DNA from: Megascapheus bottae
Lineage: Eukaryota; Chordata; Mammalia; Rodentia; Geomyidae
Direction of reading: 5' to 3'
Length of the DNA stretch: 64,000 nt
Assembly: GCA_024803745.1 (NCBI GenBank)
Contig: JANJXV010000006.1
Location: 42,029,501 to 42,093,500 of the forward strand
Shown piece after piece: positions 1-10,927 of the stretch. Position numbers and translations under genes: made by a program. Under the pieces are notes generated by a model, which was given only the letters and a program-made list of their open reading frames with translations, did not search any database and had not been told where the DNA came from. Within the stretch, counting starts at the first letter, position 1; the number at the start of each line of letters is the position of its first letter.

Positions 1-1280
1 TGCATGGGTTGTGGCTGTTTTCTCCTGGGGACTGGGTTTTAAATGTAGATTCTATGCCAGGAGCTTTCTCCTATAGCTACTGCTACTGTATCTAGGATGC
101 AAAAGGAAGAAGTGGCAAGAAAGAACAAAAGGACAGAGCTTTCTTTTCGTCTTCAAAATCATCCAGATAGCAAATCTCCTCACTTCTAAGTTCTTGGCTT
201 GCAGCCCTTTCAGTACTTATCATTGTTTCTCTAAATAGCTCCTTGAAAAAATTATTTGTAGAAGAACTGATAGTAGATTTTGATGGGAAGATGAAAGGAA
301 GTTCAACAGAAGTATCCAAAATTAAAATGCTGCATCTTAGGGAGATAGGTTTGGACACTTAAATCTAGTGTCCAGAATGGTATGGACTTGGTCAAAGACA
401 GGAGCCTCTCTGGGTGCTCTGGAAGCTGGCACAGGAATGCTCACACAGTATATTTAATCCTTAAAGATTAATTGAAAAAACAAGGGAACTTCCTTCCAGT
501 TACCCAAGAAACAGTCAGGAACTATTGGGTTCATTCCTCTGTTGAATTTTTTTGTATACTCCAACTCTGTCCTTCTTGTATCCTCAGGAAAACTTTGCTG
601 AGTTGAGGATGGAGGGTTCTGTCAATCTAGAGCTTGAAACGACAGCCTTTAACTCCTATGTAAATGCAGTGCTGCTCTTGAAATAGTAATGAACGTATCA
701 ACTTTTCCCTCCATAAGTTGGAGTAAGGGGACTGTAACTATTTTGGAAACTCTCCAGCATAGAAGCTATATACCAGAATAAATGAGATTCTGCCAAAGGG
801 ACTCCTCCAGGAAATCAATTCTACTTTTAGGAGACTAGCACATACATTTTCTTAATATTATTTTTCTATAATATATTTATTTCTTTTTATTTTGAAGTAA
901 TTTAGAAGAGAGCATCTTGGCTTATTTCTACCCTCAAAGCTTACAGATTTTTTTGTTACTATGTCTCATTTAAGAAGGGAATATTTATGCATTCTCTACC
1001 AACCTACCAAAAAAAATTCACCACTGGGCAAAAGAAGAGGTTGATAAATAAAACGTAATTTGTTCATTAAATTTATAAGCTGCTGGGAATGAGGCCCCAG
1101 GAAGAAAATCCCAACTCAGCTTTAGGTAGAAGATAACAATCAAAACAGCAAATATACAGTATGGCAAGAATAAATCAGAGAGCAAGGCTCATTGTGAACA
1201 ATATGGAAAAGACAACAAAGTAAAGAAATGTCAAATGAAGTATTACCTTGACTCTTCATGTGTGTCCGCATGTGCATGTA
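1..1280. other. Unique noncoding sequence
   Basis: AT-rich single-copy-looking DNA. I see no recognisable repeat, splice-flanked open frame or RNA gene. The 88-codon minus-strand open frame at 92-358 has no recognisable domain and is of a length expected by chance. Confidence 0.5.
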
Positions 1281-1508
1281 TGCCAGTGCTAGGGCCTGAA
1301 CTTTAGATTTGGGTGTTGTCCCTTTGCTTTTTCACTCAAGGCTGGCTCTCTACCATTTGAACCACAGCTCCACTTCTGGATTCGTGGTGGTTTATTGGAG
1401 GTAAGACTCTTATAAACTTTCCTGCCAGGGTTAGCTTAAAACTGTGATCCTCAGATTTCAGTCTCCTGAATTGCTAGGATTACAGGTGAGAGACACCAGC
1501 ATCCTGCA
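1281..1508 (-). repeat. B1-left/tRNA-like-right dimeric SINE
   Basis: Read on the plus strand this shows the reversed right module (TAGGGCCTGAACTT, then CTCTACCATTTGAACCACAG). The reversed 7SL/B1-like left module follows (ATCCTCAGATTTCAGTCTCC, then GGATTACAGGTG). It is diverged, so not one of the youngest copies. It has no coding capacity. Class II dimer in this annotation (B1-like left half). Confidence 0.8.
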
Positions 1509-1684
1509 CATTTACTTTTGAAGTATCTGCTTAATTTATAAATTTAGTCCATGAATTCTGTCTCTTAACCCTAAGGGTTTCTATAGAATAAGTACAGAGG
1601 CCGAGGTAACAAATGGCATTGTTTTCTCATGAAGTTTTTGGAAGTTATATGTTTATTAACAGCCTTTTTATTTCCTTTTTAACT

Positions 1685-1785
1685 TTCTTTGGACATGATG
1701 TGGCTGTTTAATTCAGACTGACCTAGGTAATCCTTCTGCTGCCCAGGTGCCAGGATTCTGGGTGTGTACCACCTTAACTGGCAGG
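1685..1785 (-). repeat. B1 monomer fragment
   Basis: Degenerate reversed 7SL-derived sequence: a CTGACCTAGGTAATCCT stretch, then CCAGGATTCTGGGTGTG and CACCTTAACTGGC. This corresponds to the 3' half of a B1 element ('ccaggctggcctcgaac ... gggattaaaggcgtg' pattern). Old by divergence. Confidence 0.55.
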
Positions 1786-1899
1786 TAGGCTTTTCAGAAG
1801 ACTGTATCTTTTATTTAAGACCCTAAAAGAAGAGCTTTTGCAAGTTCAGCTTGGGACTGACTGTGTATATCATCAATAGCTCATGAACTTGCTTTTTTT

Positions 1900-2434
1900 A
1901 GTTTTAATTTTTTATTGTAATTAATAGAAGGGTTACATTCACCAGATAGAAGGTGCATTACTTCACAAACATTGATACCCTTTCTCATGTCTTGGTCCCC
2001 ATTTCCCTCCTCCCACTCCCACCCCTCATCTTGTTTTCCCCCCTTCCCTGTCCGATTTCAAATAACCAAATAAGCATATATACAATATATCAGATAACAA
2101 GGTAAAATACTGTAACAATATGGGATAACCAAGGGACAGAAAAGAGATGAGAAATAACATAGTACATTAAGAACAGCAATCACACATTATATGGCTTTTG
2201 TTTCTATATCCTGGAAGTCCTTTCATTTAGCCTCATCCTATATGGCCTTATGTATCTAGGATTTGCCCTATTGTAAAGCTTTGCTAGGAGAGTCCAATGT
2301 TTATACTGATTATGACAAATGAGGGAAATCATTGAGCCAATATTCCTTTGAGTCTGGCTTACTTCAGTTAATATGATTTTTTCTAAGCATTTCCATTTCC
2401 TTACAAGTGGGGTGATGTTCTTTCTGATGGCAGC
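1900..2434 (-). mobile_element. 5'-truncated LINE-1 3' end with TSD
   Basis: An L1 tail in reverse. The poly-A-derived T run at 1900-1915 leads into the 3' UTR shared by many copies here (TAATAGAAGGGTTACATT near 1922). The far C-terminus of ORF2 follows; the reverse strand near 2400 encodes a TPLVRKWKCLEK-like stretch typical of L1 ORF2 ends. TSD TGAACTTGCTTYTTT lies at 1884-1898 and 2435-2449. The insertion is about 535 bp and non-functional. Confidence 0.88.
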
Positions 2435-2510
2435 TGAACTTGCTTCTTTACACAGCTTCTTCCAAAGGAACATCTGTCGACTGGTTTAGTTTTCCTAAAG
2501 TAAATCTTTT

Positions 2511-2688
2511 TTTTTTGCTAGTCGTGGGGCTTGAACTCAGGGCTTGAGCACTGTCCTAGGGCTTTTTTCAAGGCTAGCACTCATCATTTCCACCTTTTTT
2601 CTATGTATGTGGTACCGAGGAATCGAACCTGGGTCTTCTTGTATGCTAGGCAAGTACTCTTACCATTACGCCAAACTCCTGGCACCAG
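2511..2688 (-). repeat. ID-left dimeric SINE (IDL-Geo type) with perfect TSD
   Basis: Reversed Class I dimer: right module (GGGGCTTGAACTCAGGGC), linker, then the reversed ID-like left module (GGAATCGAACCTGGGTC = reversed B box; GGCAAGTACTCTTACC = reversed A box region). It is flanked by a perfect 17-bp TSD CCTAAAGTAAATCTTTT at 2494-2510 and 2689-2705, so this insertion is fairly recent. Confidence 0.92.
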
Positions 2689-2705
2689 CCTAAAGTAAAT
2701 CTTTT

Positions 2706-3523
2706 TATTAAGCACACATGACTGTATTACAACAAATAACTCTTTTCCTTTCACAATCCCTTTACGTTTGTTCTGTGCATCATTTGTTCTCTCCTGCTTC
2801 TGAATGAAGGATAAAACTTAGGGCAAATTTTAGAACCTTCCTGATTACTTTTAGTTAGTGGTAGGTCATCCTTTTGGCAAGTGTAGACTAGTAGAATCAC
2901 AGAATTGATGTATCTCTTAAAAGGTAAGTACTTTACTTTCTCCTACTCCAGGACGTATCAGACTGGCCAATGATAATCGACAAAAAGAGATCTGTTTGGA
3001 TTGCTATTCCTTGTAAACATTTTAAAATATTTTATTGAGGAGATAATATCCAACCTACATCATTGTAGTATATTTCACTGAGATATATGATAGTCTATAG
3101 ATTTTTGCTTTCACATTCTTCTTTTTGGATTACAGTTCTGTTCTGTATTTGATAAATGTTTTACTAAATTATGCCACAAAACAATTGTTGCTACCATTAA
3201 ATAGTAAGTGAAACTCTGCCATTGCTCCCTACCATCCTTTGTAAAGAACTTATGCCTTAGGATAACCCCAACCTGGTCCCCTTCCCTGGCAACCAATGGG
3301 CTGTTAGATGTCCTTGAAGTTTGTGTTACTTCTTAGCAGCCTCTGCTCTGTCTGGCCTACAGTTATCCCTTCCCACCCAACAATTAGGCCTGAGAGTATG
3401 CTTCCTAGACATCATGCCTTAAAGTAAGTTTGAGAGGATAGACACCTAGGTCTTTAGCTATTTATCAACATTTGCATCGGTCTTGTAGAAGAAATGGAGA
3501 TAGGCTACTTTGCCCAAGCCTGA
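2706..3523. other. Unique noncoding sequence
   Basis: I recognise no repeat family or gene here. Small open frames (for example 3111-3296 minus) show no domain. Confidence 0.45.
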
Positions 3524-3739
3524 AAACTCTTGGTGGGGCTGGATAGCAGGCAGCAGCAGACACTACACTTTGTGGTGGGATTCTCCAGGGGCCCCCACAC
3601 TCCAGCCCCTTCATGGTCAAGGCTTCACGTTATCTTCATGTTGCACATCTTCAAAACCTTGCTGTTAACTTGCCATAACTTCCATCTTTGCAGGGCGAGA
3701 AAGATCTGAGGCGTCACCACGAACAGGAGTCTGGGTGTC

Positions 3740-3823
3740 TGAGCTGGCTTTGAACCACAATCTTCAGATCTCAGCCTCCTGAGTAGCTAGGTTTACAGGT
3801 GTGAGCTACTGAGCCTGGCTGGC
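3740..3823 (-). repeat. B1-like SINE half, inserted in the pseudogene region
   Basis: Reversed left module only: GCTGGCTTTGAACCACAATC, then CTCAGCCTCCTGAGTAGCTA and ACAGGTGTGAGC. It interrupts or bounds the pseudogene candidate that continues at 3824, so it entered after that copy formed or marks its 3' edge. Confidence 0.75.
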
Positions 3824-4800
3824 CATCATGCATTCCGAGAGCTAGCTGCATTGATACTGGAGGTAATCCACTTCACACTGGTAGTCTACCAGATCAAGCA
3901 TGTTGTCAGTGAAGCAGATTTTCAGCTTCTTCTTGGATAACCTGTGTGTCCTGCTTCCTCTTTCCCATCAGGCTCTTGAGGAAAAGGGCCTGGCACTTCA
4001 GCTTTCTCTGCTCTACTAGTGCTTGTTGTGACTCATGAATTTTGATCAGCTTTCTGTGAAAGGAGTGCTTCCAGCTTCTTCTGCAGCTTGGTGCTTTCTT
4101 CCTCCAGGGCTTCAGAGCTTCAGGCCTTTTCCTGGAGCTGCAGCTTCACATCGTTCAGGCTTTCATGTGCTCTAGGTTGTTCTTGTTCATCTCATTCTGC
4201 ATAGTGGAGACTGTAGACAATATCAGCTCTAGCTTTGTGCTGTGCTGCTGTGTAGCCTGCAGGCAGCTGGCAAGGTCTTCATGCTCTCTTTCATTGGCCA
4301 CCTGCTCCATGTGGGACAGGGCAGATTGTAAATCAAATTTTCCTGAAACCAACATCTGACTTTGTAGCTAGTGGAGCTCCAGCTCTGCTTTCATGGCTTT
4401 GTGCCACATAGGCCACTTTCCCATTCTCTTTCCCCTGTTAATGCTGCGCATACTTCTTGTCCTGTTTCGGTTGTTTGATTGCACTTTCCTGCTGATGGTT
4501 TTGCATTCTGCTGGAGTCCAGGGCAAGCACCAGATGTTGGCATCACCTTTCCAGGTCCTTGTTGTTAGTAAGACTTGTAGGACAGCTGTAGCAGGGTCCC
4601 CATGTGGGGAGAGGCTCAGGGCCTGCATCGTCTTTGATCACACAATCAGTTGAATTACAGTCCCCAGCAGTGTTTGTTACGGGGATACTACCCTTTTTAG
4701 TTTTCTTCTTTTTCTTCAGTTTTTGTGGGTCCTCCAGGACAATTCCATTGTAGGTATTGTTGGAGTATTTTCTTTCCTGTAGATCACTTTTTTCATCTTA
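3824..4800 (-). pseudogene. Processed-pseudogene candidate of a coiled-coil protein
   Basis: Read on the minus strand, long stretches look like decayed coding sequence rather than random DNA. A 66-codon open stretch at 4155-4355 is rich in Q, E, N, L and H with heptad-like spacing (…HMEQVANEREHEDL…). Adjacent frames give K/E/Q-rich coiled-coil text (EESTKLQKKLEALLSQK at about 4050-4100) and a lysine-rich LKKKKKTKK stretch near 4690-4720. Reading needs several frame changes and passes stops near 4366 and 4150, so it is dead. No introns are evident within the readable part, which suggests retroposition. I could not identify the parent gene. Golgin, centrosomal and kinesin-adaptor-like coiled coils were considered and none matched well enough to name. 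No poly-A-derived T run was found at the 3' edge. Confidence 0.5.
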
Positions 4801-4925
4801 AAAAAATTTTTGTTGTCAGGATAATGTATAGAGGGATTACAGTTACATTTGTCAGGTGCGTTATTTCTTGCACATTGATACCCCTTCTCATGATTTTGTC
4901 CCCGTTTCCCTCCCCCGCCTCTCAT
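4801..4925 (-). mobile_element. Short L1 3' UTR tail
   Basis: Reversed L1 terminal sequence: GTATAGAGGGATTACAGTTA, a CACATTGATACCCCTTCTCA motif and the C-rich tract CCCTCCCCCGCC. It belongs to the GTATAGAGG-variant subfamily also seen at 29475 and 47492. It sits inside or next to the pseudogene candidate and must post-date it if the sequence beyond 4926 belongs to that copy. Confidence 0.75.
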
Positions 4926-5420
4926 CTTTTTGTTCAGGCATTCCAGCACTGGGATTGGAAAGGTGGGGGAGCCACATTCCTGGGATTTCTGAAACTTACT
5001 CTAGCCTCACAATCACTACCTACGATGACTACTTGTGACTGGTCTTTGAAACCTCAATCCTCTCTATTACCAGACAGCATCTCCACCTTGCTCAACTGCT
5101 GGTCATGGTGTAAACCAATCGAGGGGAATATCAGTGTTGCATGGAGTGTGGATGTGGCCTCAATTCTTGTGTCCCATTGGCCAGAATGAAACAGTGAGAA
5201 AAATAGGAGGCATGGCCAGAATCTTGTGATTCAGGCAGACCAGGTAAAGGCCTAGTGATAGCTGCACCTGCAGCCCCTCCTCTAGACAGCCCCACCCCAG
5301 TGGAGTCAGAGACCAGGTCTAGCTGGGGGCCAGCACAGCTGTGATGAAGGCTGTTCATGATTCTGACTTTCATCACACATTTATAGTCGCTGAGTGATCC
5401 TGAGCAGTCACTTAGGCTAC
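4926..5420 (-). pseudogene. Possible upstream part of the same coiled-coil pseudogene
   Basis: Relatively GC-rich, non-repetitive sequence between an L1 tail and a SINE. Read on the minus strand it may continue the damaged message of 3824-4800 on the far side of the L1 insertion, but the reading is broken and I recognise no domain. Alternatively it is plain single-copy DNA. The overlapping open frames at 4725-5189 (plus) and 5131-5376 (minus) have no recognisable content. Confidence 0.2.
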
Positions 5421-5431
5421 TGCTCCAGACT

Positions 5432-5624
5432 CTTTTTTTTTTTGCCAGTCCTGGGGCTTGAACTCAGGGCCTGAGCACTGTCCTTGGGCTTTCTCAAGGC
5501 TAGAGCTCTACCACTTGAGTCACAGCGCCACTCTGGCTTTTCTATGTATATGGTACTGAGGAATCGAACTCGGGTCATTGTGCATGTTAGGCAAGCACTC
5601 TACCACTAGGCCAAACTCCTGGCC
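5432..5624 (-). repeat. ID-left dimeric SINE (IDL-Geo type)
   Basis: Full-length reversed Class I dimer. A T run (poly-A tail) is followed by GCCAGTCCTGGGGCTTGAAC, CTACCACTTGAGTCACAG, TATGTATATGGTACTGAGG and GGAATCGAACTCGGG (reversed B box). It ends AGGCCAAACTCCTGGCCC. The TSD is unclear. Confidence 0.9.
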
Positions 5625-6027
5625 CCCCCAGATGACCAGGTTCTGCAGACCCTGATGACCAGGGTTGGGGGATCAGACTCCAGAATTCAGATGGTGAATC
5701 AAGAGCAACAGGGACAGTGCCTTACTATAAAGTCCAGTCCCTCATTTCACATTCGGCTTCAAATATTTATGAAATATTTATTTAGAAATCCTTCCATCAG
5801 AGGTAATTGTACTGGCCTCGTTCATACTTCCCCGTGAGTTCATGCCCTGTGTCTCCTGATAATTGGTCCTCAGCCTGGCCCTGCTCTAATCCTTTGCTGC
5901 AAATGAGGAAGCACCTTTTGATGGCTTTCACTATGGCCATCTGGAAATAAGAGACATGGCTTCATAGCTCCTCTAACAGATGCATCCAGACACAGTCTGA
6001 TTTGTCTGTGTCTTTGTCTTTTTCTTC
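5625..6027. other. Unique noncoding sequence
   Basis: No recognisable element. The 60-codon plus-strand frame at 5655-5837 has no domain. Confidence 0.4.
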
Positions 6028-6140
6028 TTTTTGGTGCTGATCCTGGGGCTTGAACTCAGTGCCTAGGTGCTGTCCTGGAGCTTCTGTTGTTCAAGGCTAG
6101 AGCTCTACCACTTGAGTTACAGTTCCACTTCTGGAGGTAA
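6028..6140 (-). repeat. SINE right-module fragment
   Basis: Reversed right module only: ATCCTGGGGCTTGAACTCAG, then AAGGCTAGAGCTCTACCACT and GAGTTACAGTTCCACTTCTG. It breaks off after GGAGGTAACTGAA, so the left half is missing. Confidence 0.8.
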
Positions 6141-6477
6141 CTGAATGCAGATAATGACAGGTGGAGGACTCACCCAGAAGATTGAGAAGGAACAGAATGG
6201 AATCGAGTCCCAGGGAAAGTTGGTGGGGGGTATATTCCTACATTTATTAGTGTGTTGGAGCACAGAAGATATTTGTATCCTGTACAGTTAGTCAAGAGAT
6301 GAAAGATTTAATACAGAGAGGATAGAGCAGGATTTGGGGAATAGTGAGGAACAGGGAGGATGAAAAGCACAAGAACAGAGCAGTCCTGGGGAAAATCATG
6401 CATTTCTCTTTCTCTGGGGTCAGAGACATTCCTTGGTCCCTGCTTGAATGTAGAGGAATGGAGGAGGTGGGAGGACA
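6141..6477. other. Purine-leaning unique sequence
   Basis: Mostly A/G-rich stretch (for example GGATGAAAAGCACAAGAACA) just before the pyrimidine-rich satellite. No repeat family recognised. Confidence 0.4.
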
Positions 6478-7616
6478 TTACCCACTTACCTACCTAACTA
6501 CCCACCTATCTACCTACCTAACTACCTACCTGTGCACCTATCCAACTACCTACTACCTGTGTACCTATCCAACTACCTACCTACCTACCTACCCACCCAC
6601 CTACCTACCTACCTACCTACCTGTGCACCTATCCAACTACCTACCTACCTACCTACCCACCCACCTACCTACCTACCTACCTACCTACCTATGCACCTAT
6701 CCAACTACCTACTACCTGTGTAACTACCCATCTACCTACCCACCTACCTACTACCTACCTACCTGTGCACCTACCTGTACACCTACCCATCTCCCTCCCT
6801 CCCTCCTTCCCTCCCTCCCTCCCTCCCTCCAACCTAACTACCTACCTGTGCACCTACCCACCTACCTACCTACTACCTACCTGCCTACCGGTGCACCAAC
6901 CCACCTATCTACCTACCTACCTACCTACCTACCTACCTACCTACCTACCTACCTACGCACCCACCTACCTACCTACCTACCTACCTACCTACCTACCTAC
7001 GCACCCACCCACCTACCTACCTACCTACCTACCTACCTACCTACCTACCTACCTACTTACTTACCTATATGTCTCCCTCCCTCCCTCCCTCCCTCCTTCC
7101 CTCCCTCCCTCCCTCCCTCCCTCCCTCCCTCCCTCCCTCCCTACCTGTGCACCTACCCACCTGCCTACCTACCCACCCACCTACCTACTTACCTACCTAT
7201 CTACCTCCCTCCCTCCCTTCCTCCCTCCCTCTCTCCCTCCCTCCCTCCCTCCCTACCTGTGCACCTACCCACCTACCTACCTACCCACCCACCTACCTAC
7301 CTACCTACTTACCTACCTACCTACGCACCTATCTACTTACCTACTTACCTACCTACCTACCCACCCACCTCCCTTTCTCCCTGCCTCCCTCCTTCCTTCC
7401 CTCCCTCCCTCCCTCCTTTCCTCCCTCCTTAACTACCTACCTGTGCACCTACCCACCTCCCTCCCTCCCTCCCTTCTCCCCTACCTACCTACCTGCTCAC
7501 TTATGTAGCTACCTACCATACTACCTATCTACCTACCTACCTACCTACCTACCTACCTGTTTATTCACCCACCTACTACCTATGTACCTACCTACCTACT
7601 CACCCCCTCACTAATT
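6478..7616. repeat. 1.1-kb composite CTAC/CTCC/CTGTGCACC satellite-like tract
   Basis: Tetranucleotide array alternating (CTAC)n blocks, (CTCC)n blocks and marker segments such as CTGTGCACCTACCCACC. Markers recur near 6530, 6622, 6842, 7145, 7258 and 7441, giving a rough higher-order period of about 90-300 bp; the 7145 and 7258 copies are about 113 bp apart. The plus strand is nearly free of G and the minus strand is G-rich (AGGT/GGAG). Because the unit length is not a multiple of three, all three plus frames read T-Y-L-P or P-S-L repeats and stay open. The resulting frames of up to about 360 codons are repeat artefacts, not proteins. Confidence 0.95.
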
Positions 7617-8912
7617 TCTGTATTTCTATCCAATTACAGATTTCTCTGTTTACCTATATATTCATCTACCTCACATCCCATTTTTTCAGAACGTAGCCTC
7701 ATTTTCATGATGTTTCTGACTGATGAGGAAGCATGTGAGGTTTCAGAGGTGAGGCTAAGGTATAGAAAACTTTATTCAATCTAGGTGTTTACTTTGAACT
7801 GTCTATTACAGTGATTTTTAGGTCTGAAATCAGTTTGAGGTCAGTTATAAATAGTGCAAGATGAAAAATAACAACTTACCAATATTCAGGATTTTATACT
7901 TTACAAAGGACTTTAACATCACAACAAATCACCTAGTTAATTGTTTACTTCCATAGAGCTCTCTTATAGACTTGGCAGGATGATTGGAGGCAAGTAATTT
8001 CTACTTTTCCCTAGAATAAATACCCAGTAATTACCACTTCTATTTATAAACAATGGGAGCAAAATAAAGAAAAAATGGAAGAAATGAACAAATAAATCCA
8101 ACCCTGACTTGACCCTCTGTCCATTTAATGAACCCTACAGAGCTGCCATATTAACACTGCCACTGTTTTAATGATAGAATAACTCAATATGTTCACTCAT
8201 TCAGGACATTTATAGATTATTAATTACCCCCCAAGGTATTTGAGCTGTGAATGTAATTACCCAGAGTCCATATTTCCTTTCTAGGCTGGCATTTTAGACC
8301 TGTTTTCTGAGTCACTGTTGGTGTGGGAAGCTCAGAGACAGCTCTGGGCTTCCTGGAATCATTTCGGCTAAGTCCCCCTTCGCCTCTGGCTTGGATGGCC
8401 TGTGCTAAGTGCCTGTTTCTAACTGTCGACCTCAGGGCCAAGGTATTTTGATGATTATGGCATGAACATGTTCACAGAGGGAACTTAGGGACCACATTTC
8501 AGGGAATGATTTATTTCAGAATCTCAGGGGCCCTTCTCACTGCCCTTGCCCGGGCATTTGGGCTTAGACAACTTAGAGACTTGCTGAACAGATTGGCCAT
8601 CAGAAACCAACAGCCTCCCTGATGCAGGTAATCTGGGGGAGGGGACTTGGAAACAAGGACTTCCCTGGGGGCAAATGTATTGTCATTTCTGGATATGAAG
8701 TCATTAGTGACAAGGAGTACAGTCTCTGATATGACTGAAGGCTAGCAAAACTGCTATGTTGACTGGATATTTTCTTCTAGCCCATTGTCTTTCTCAGGTG
8801 GCCCCGAGGGAGTTCCTTGAGATGGAACATGGACTTAGTCTTCATTAGAGAGAGAACAGAAAGGAGAGAATCTCTCCTCTCCCTTCCCACCTCAACAATA
8901 CACTAGTATTGC
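7617..8912. other. Unique noncoding sequence
   Basis: About 1.3 kb with no recognised repeat or gene. The 73-codon minus-strand frame at 8220-8441 has no recognisable domain. Confidence 0.5.

Positions 8913-8914
<2 letters not shown>

Positions 8915-8952
<38 letters not shown>
8915..8952 (+). repeat. (TTA)n microsatellite
   Basis: About 12 pure trinucleotide units. It directly abuts the tail end of the reversed SINE at 8953, so it probably grew from that SINE's A-rich tail. Confidence 0.95.
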
Positions 8953-9172
8953 GTGGTAGTTGTGGAGCTTGAACTCTGGGCCTGGACCCTGTCCCTGGAC
9001 TCTTCAGCTCAAGGCTAGCTCTCTATCACTTGAGCCACAGTGCTACTTCTGTTTTCTGCTAATTAATTGGAGAGAAGAGTCTCATGGACTTTTGTGCCTG
9101 GGCTAGCCTTGAACTGTGATCCTCAACCTCCCGAGTAGCTAGGATTACAGGCATTCATTGTCCTCTGGCACC
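8953..9172 (-). repeat. B1-left dimeric SINE (Class II)
   Basis: Reversed right module (GGAGCTTGAACTCTGGGCC; ATCACTTGAGCCACAGTG), linker (AATTAATTGGAGAGAAGAGT), then reversed B1-like left module (CTTGAACTGTGATCCTCAAC; GTAGCTAGGATTACAGGC). Confidence 0.9.
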
Positions 9173-9346
9173 TGATGCTATAATGTTTCAGATTAAAATA
9201 TTTCCTAGTTTTAAAATACTAAAATTCTCAGACAAAATTAGAAAGTAAAACTCCCCTTAATTTCATGTTATAGATAGAATTGTCATTTCTTTGCTTTCCC
9301 AGCTTTCTTATGCATGTGTAAACACATGTATCAGAGATGTGTACTT

Positions 9347-9542
9347 ATTTTATTTTTTTTGCCAGTTGTAGGGCTTGAGCTCAGGGCCTGAGTAGTGTCC
9401 TTGGGCTTTCTCAAGGCTAGAGCTCTACTACTTGAGCCATAGCACCACTTCCAGCTTTTTCCTATGTATGTGGTACTGAGGAATCGAACCCGGGTCTTCG
9501 TGCATGCTAGGCAAGCACTCTACCACTAGGCCAAACTCCTGG
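9347..9542 (-). repeat. ID-left dimeric SINE with perfect 15-bp TSD
   Basis: Full reversed Class I dimer ending GGCCAAACTCCTGG. It is flanked by the perfect direct repeat CAGAGATGTGTACTT at 9332-9346 and 9543-9557. The intact boxes (GGAATCGAACCCGGGTC) and perfect TSD mark a young copy. Confidence 0.94.
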
Positions 9543-9689
9543 CAGAGATGTGTACTTTTTTATTTTGCTGAATAAAGGGTTTTATTACAACTTATTTTGG
9601 TATGGTACAATGTATTTTGATCATTTTCTCCTCTCCGGTGCTCTTGTCATCTTTCCTCCTCTTCCCAAATAGATATATGTGTATCTTTT

Positions 9690-9928
9690 TTCTTCTTCTG
9701 GTACTGGGGCTTGAACTCAGGGCCTGAGTGCTGGCTCTTAGCTTTTTGGCTCAAAGCTGTTGTTCTACCACTTGAGCCAGAGCTTCACTTCCAGCTTTTT
9801 GGTGGTTAATTGGAGATGATCCTCTCATGGATTTTCTTGCCCAGGCTAGCTTTAAATCATGATCTGTAAATCCCAGCCACCTGAATAGCTAAGATTATAT
9901 AAGTCAGTGGGCTACCATATGGCCAGCC
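9690..9928 (-). repeat. B1-left dimeric SINE (Class II)
   Basis: Reversed right module (GTACTGGGGCTTGAACTCAG), linker (GGTGGTTAATTGGAGATGAT), then diverged reversed B1-like half (CAGGCTAGCTTTAAATCATG). Confidence 0.87.
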
Positions 9929-10004
9929 ATATGTGTGTTTTCTAGATAAATAAATCATATTATACCAAGTTGGCTATAAATTATCTTGCAGCTTGAACAA
10001 AGAG

Positions 10005-10180
10005 TCTTGTACCTGGCTTGGCTGTTTCAAGCATGGCTGATATATTACCATTTGAGCCTTAGTTGGAGTTTGAGTCTCTTGGACTTTTCTTCTTGGGCTG
10101 GCTTTGACTGGTGATCCTCAGATCTCAGCCTCTTGAGTAGTTAAGATTGCAGATGCGAGTCATTGATGCCTGACTTATAG
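10005..10180 (-). repeat. B1-left dimeric SINE, internally shortened
   Basis: Diverged reversed copy: ATTACCATTTGAGCCTTAG of the right module, GAGTCTCTTGGACTTTTC of the linker, then TGATCCTCAGATCTCAGCCT of the B1-like half. Confidence 0.75.
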
Positions 10181-10926
10181 CCATCTTTCTATATTCATGA
10201 GTAGTTACTCATGCTTTGCAGAGTCTTAACAGTCCATGGTTATATAGCAGTGACACATTTTAATTTGATTCAAAACTATAAGCAGTTCTGAAATAAAAAA
10301 AATCATGGGCATTCATCTCTTCCCTCTTGCTTAACTATCTCCTTTGGATAGATTGTGTATGTCTAACAGCTAGATCAAGAGAATACTTATGTAAAATTAA
10401 ATAAAATGATCTATATTATCAAATTTATTCATCTAATTTATTCCTTCCAAAAAGCTGGACTAATTTTCCTGTTGCAAATAGAGCATTTTACCTTCACTCA
10501 CTTGGCATCTTATTACTCCATTCAATCTTTGCTAATCTGAAAGAGGAAAATTAAATTGCATTATTATTCTGGTTTGTATTTCTATGGTTACTAACCAGGC
10601 TTAATATTTTTTCTATTTTTCTTTCTTTCTTCTTTTTTCTTTTTGGCAGTTTGTATTTCTTTGAAATTGCCCTGTTCCTGGCTCTTATTTTAGTATAAAA
10701 GGAAAAGAAGGAAATTGTGATTTTTTTGTCTGTTTCTTTTCTCTTTATTGATTTTTAAGAATTCTTCAGAACATATACTAACATTTTAATGTCCACAGTT
10801 ATGTTTGATGGTTATATTTACTTATACAAATGCATAAGTTCATTTATTTGTCTTGATGTATTAAATATAAACTTGTTTATTGTTTTAGGTAGTTGTATCT
10901 GAGTAATTAATTAACTAATTAATTAA
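10181..10926. other. AT-rich unique sequence
   Basis: No recognised gene or dispersed repeat. It ends in a short (TTAA)n-like stretch at about 10905-10926. Confidence 0.4.
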
Positions 10927-10927
10927 T

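Noticed and set aside
4725..5189. 154-codon plus-strand frame
   Set aside because: It crosses an L1 tail and runs antisense to the pseudogene candidate; no domain.
6344..7614. Long open frames (up to 362 codons) rich in Thr-Tyr-Leu-Pro and Pro-Ser-Leu
   Set aside because: Pure consequence of tetranucleotide repeats lacking stops in every phase; the longest frame starts at a GTG and has no gene context.
6478..7616. Array with regular spacing, considered as CRISPR-like
   Set aside because: No unique spacers of constant length, tetranucleotide units throughout, and the window is mammalian.
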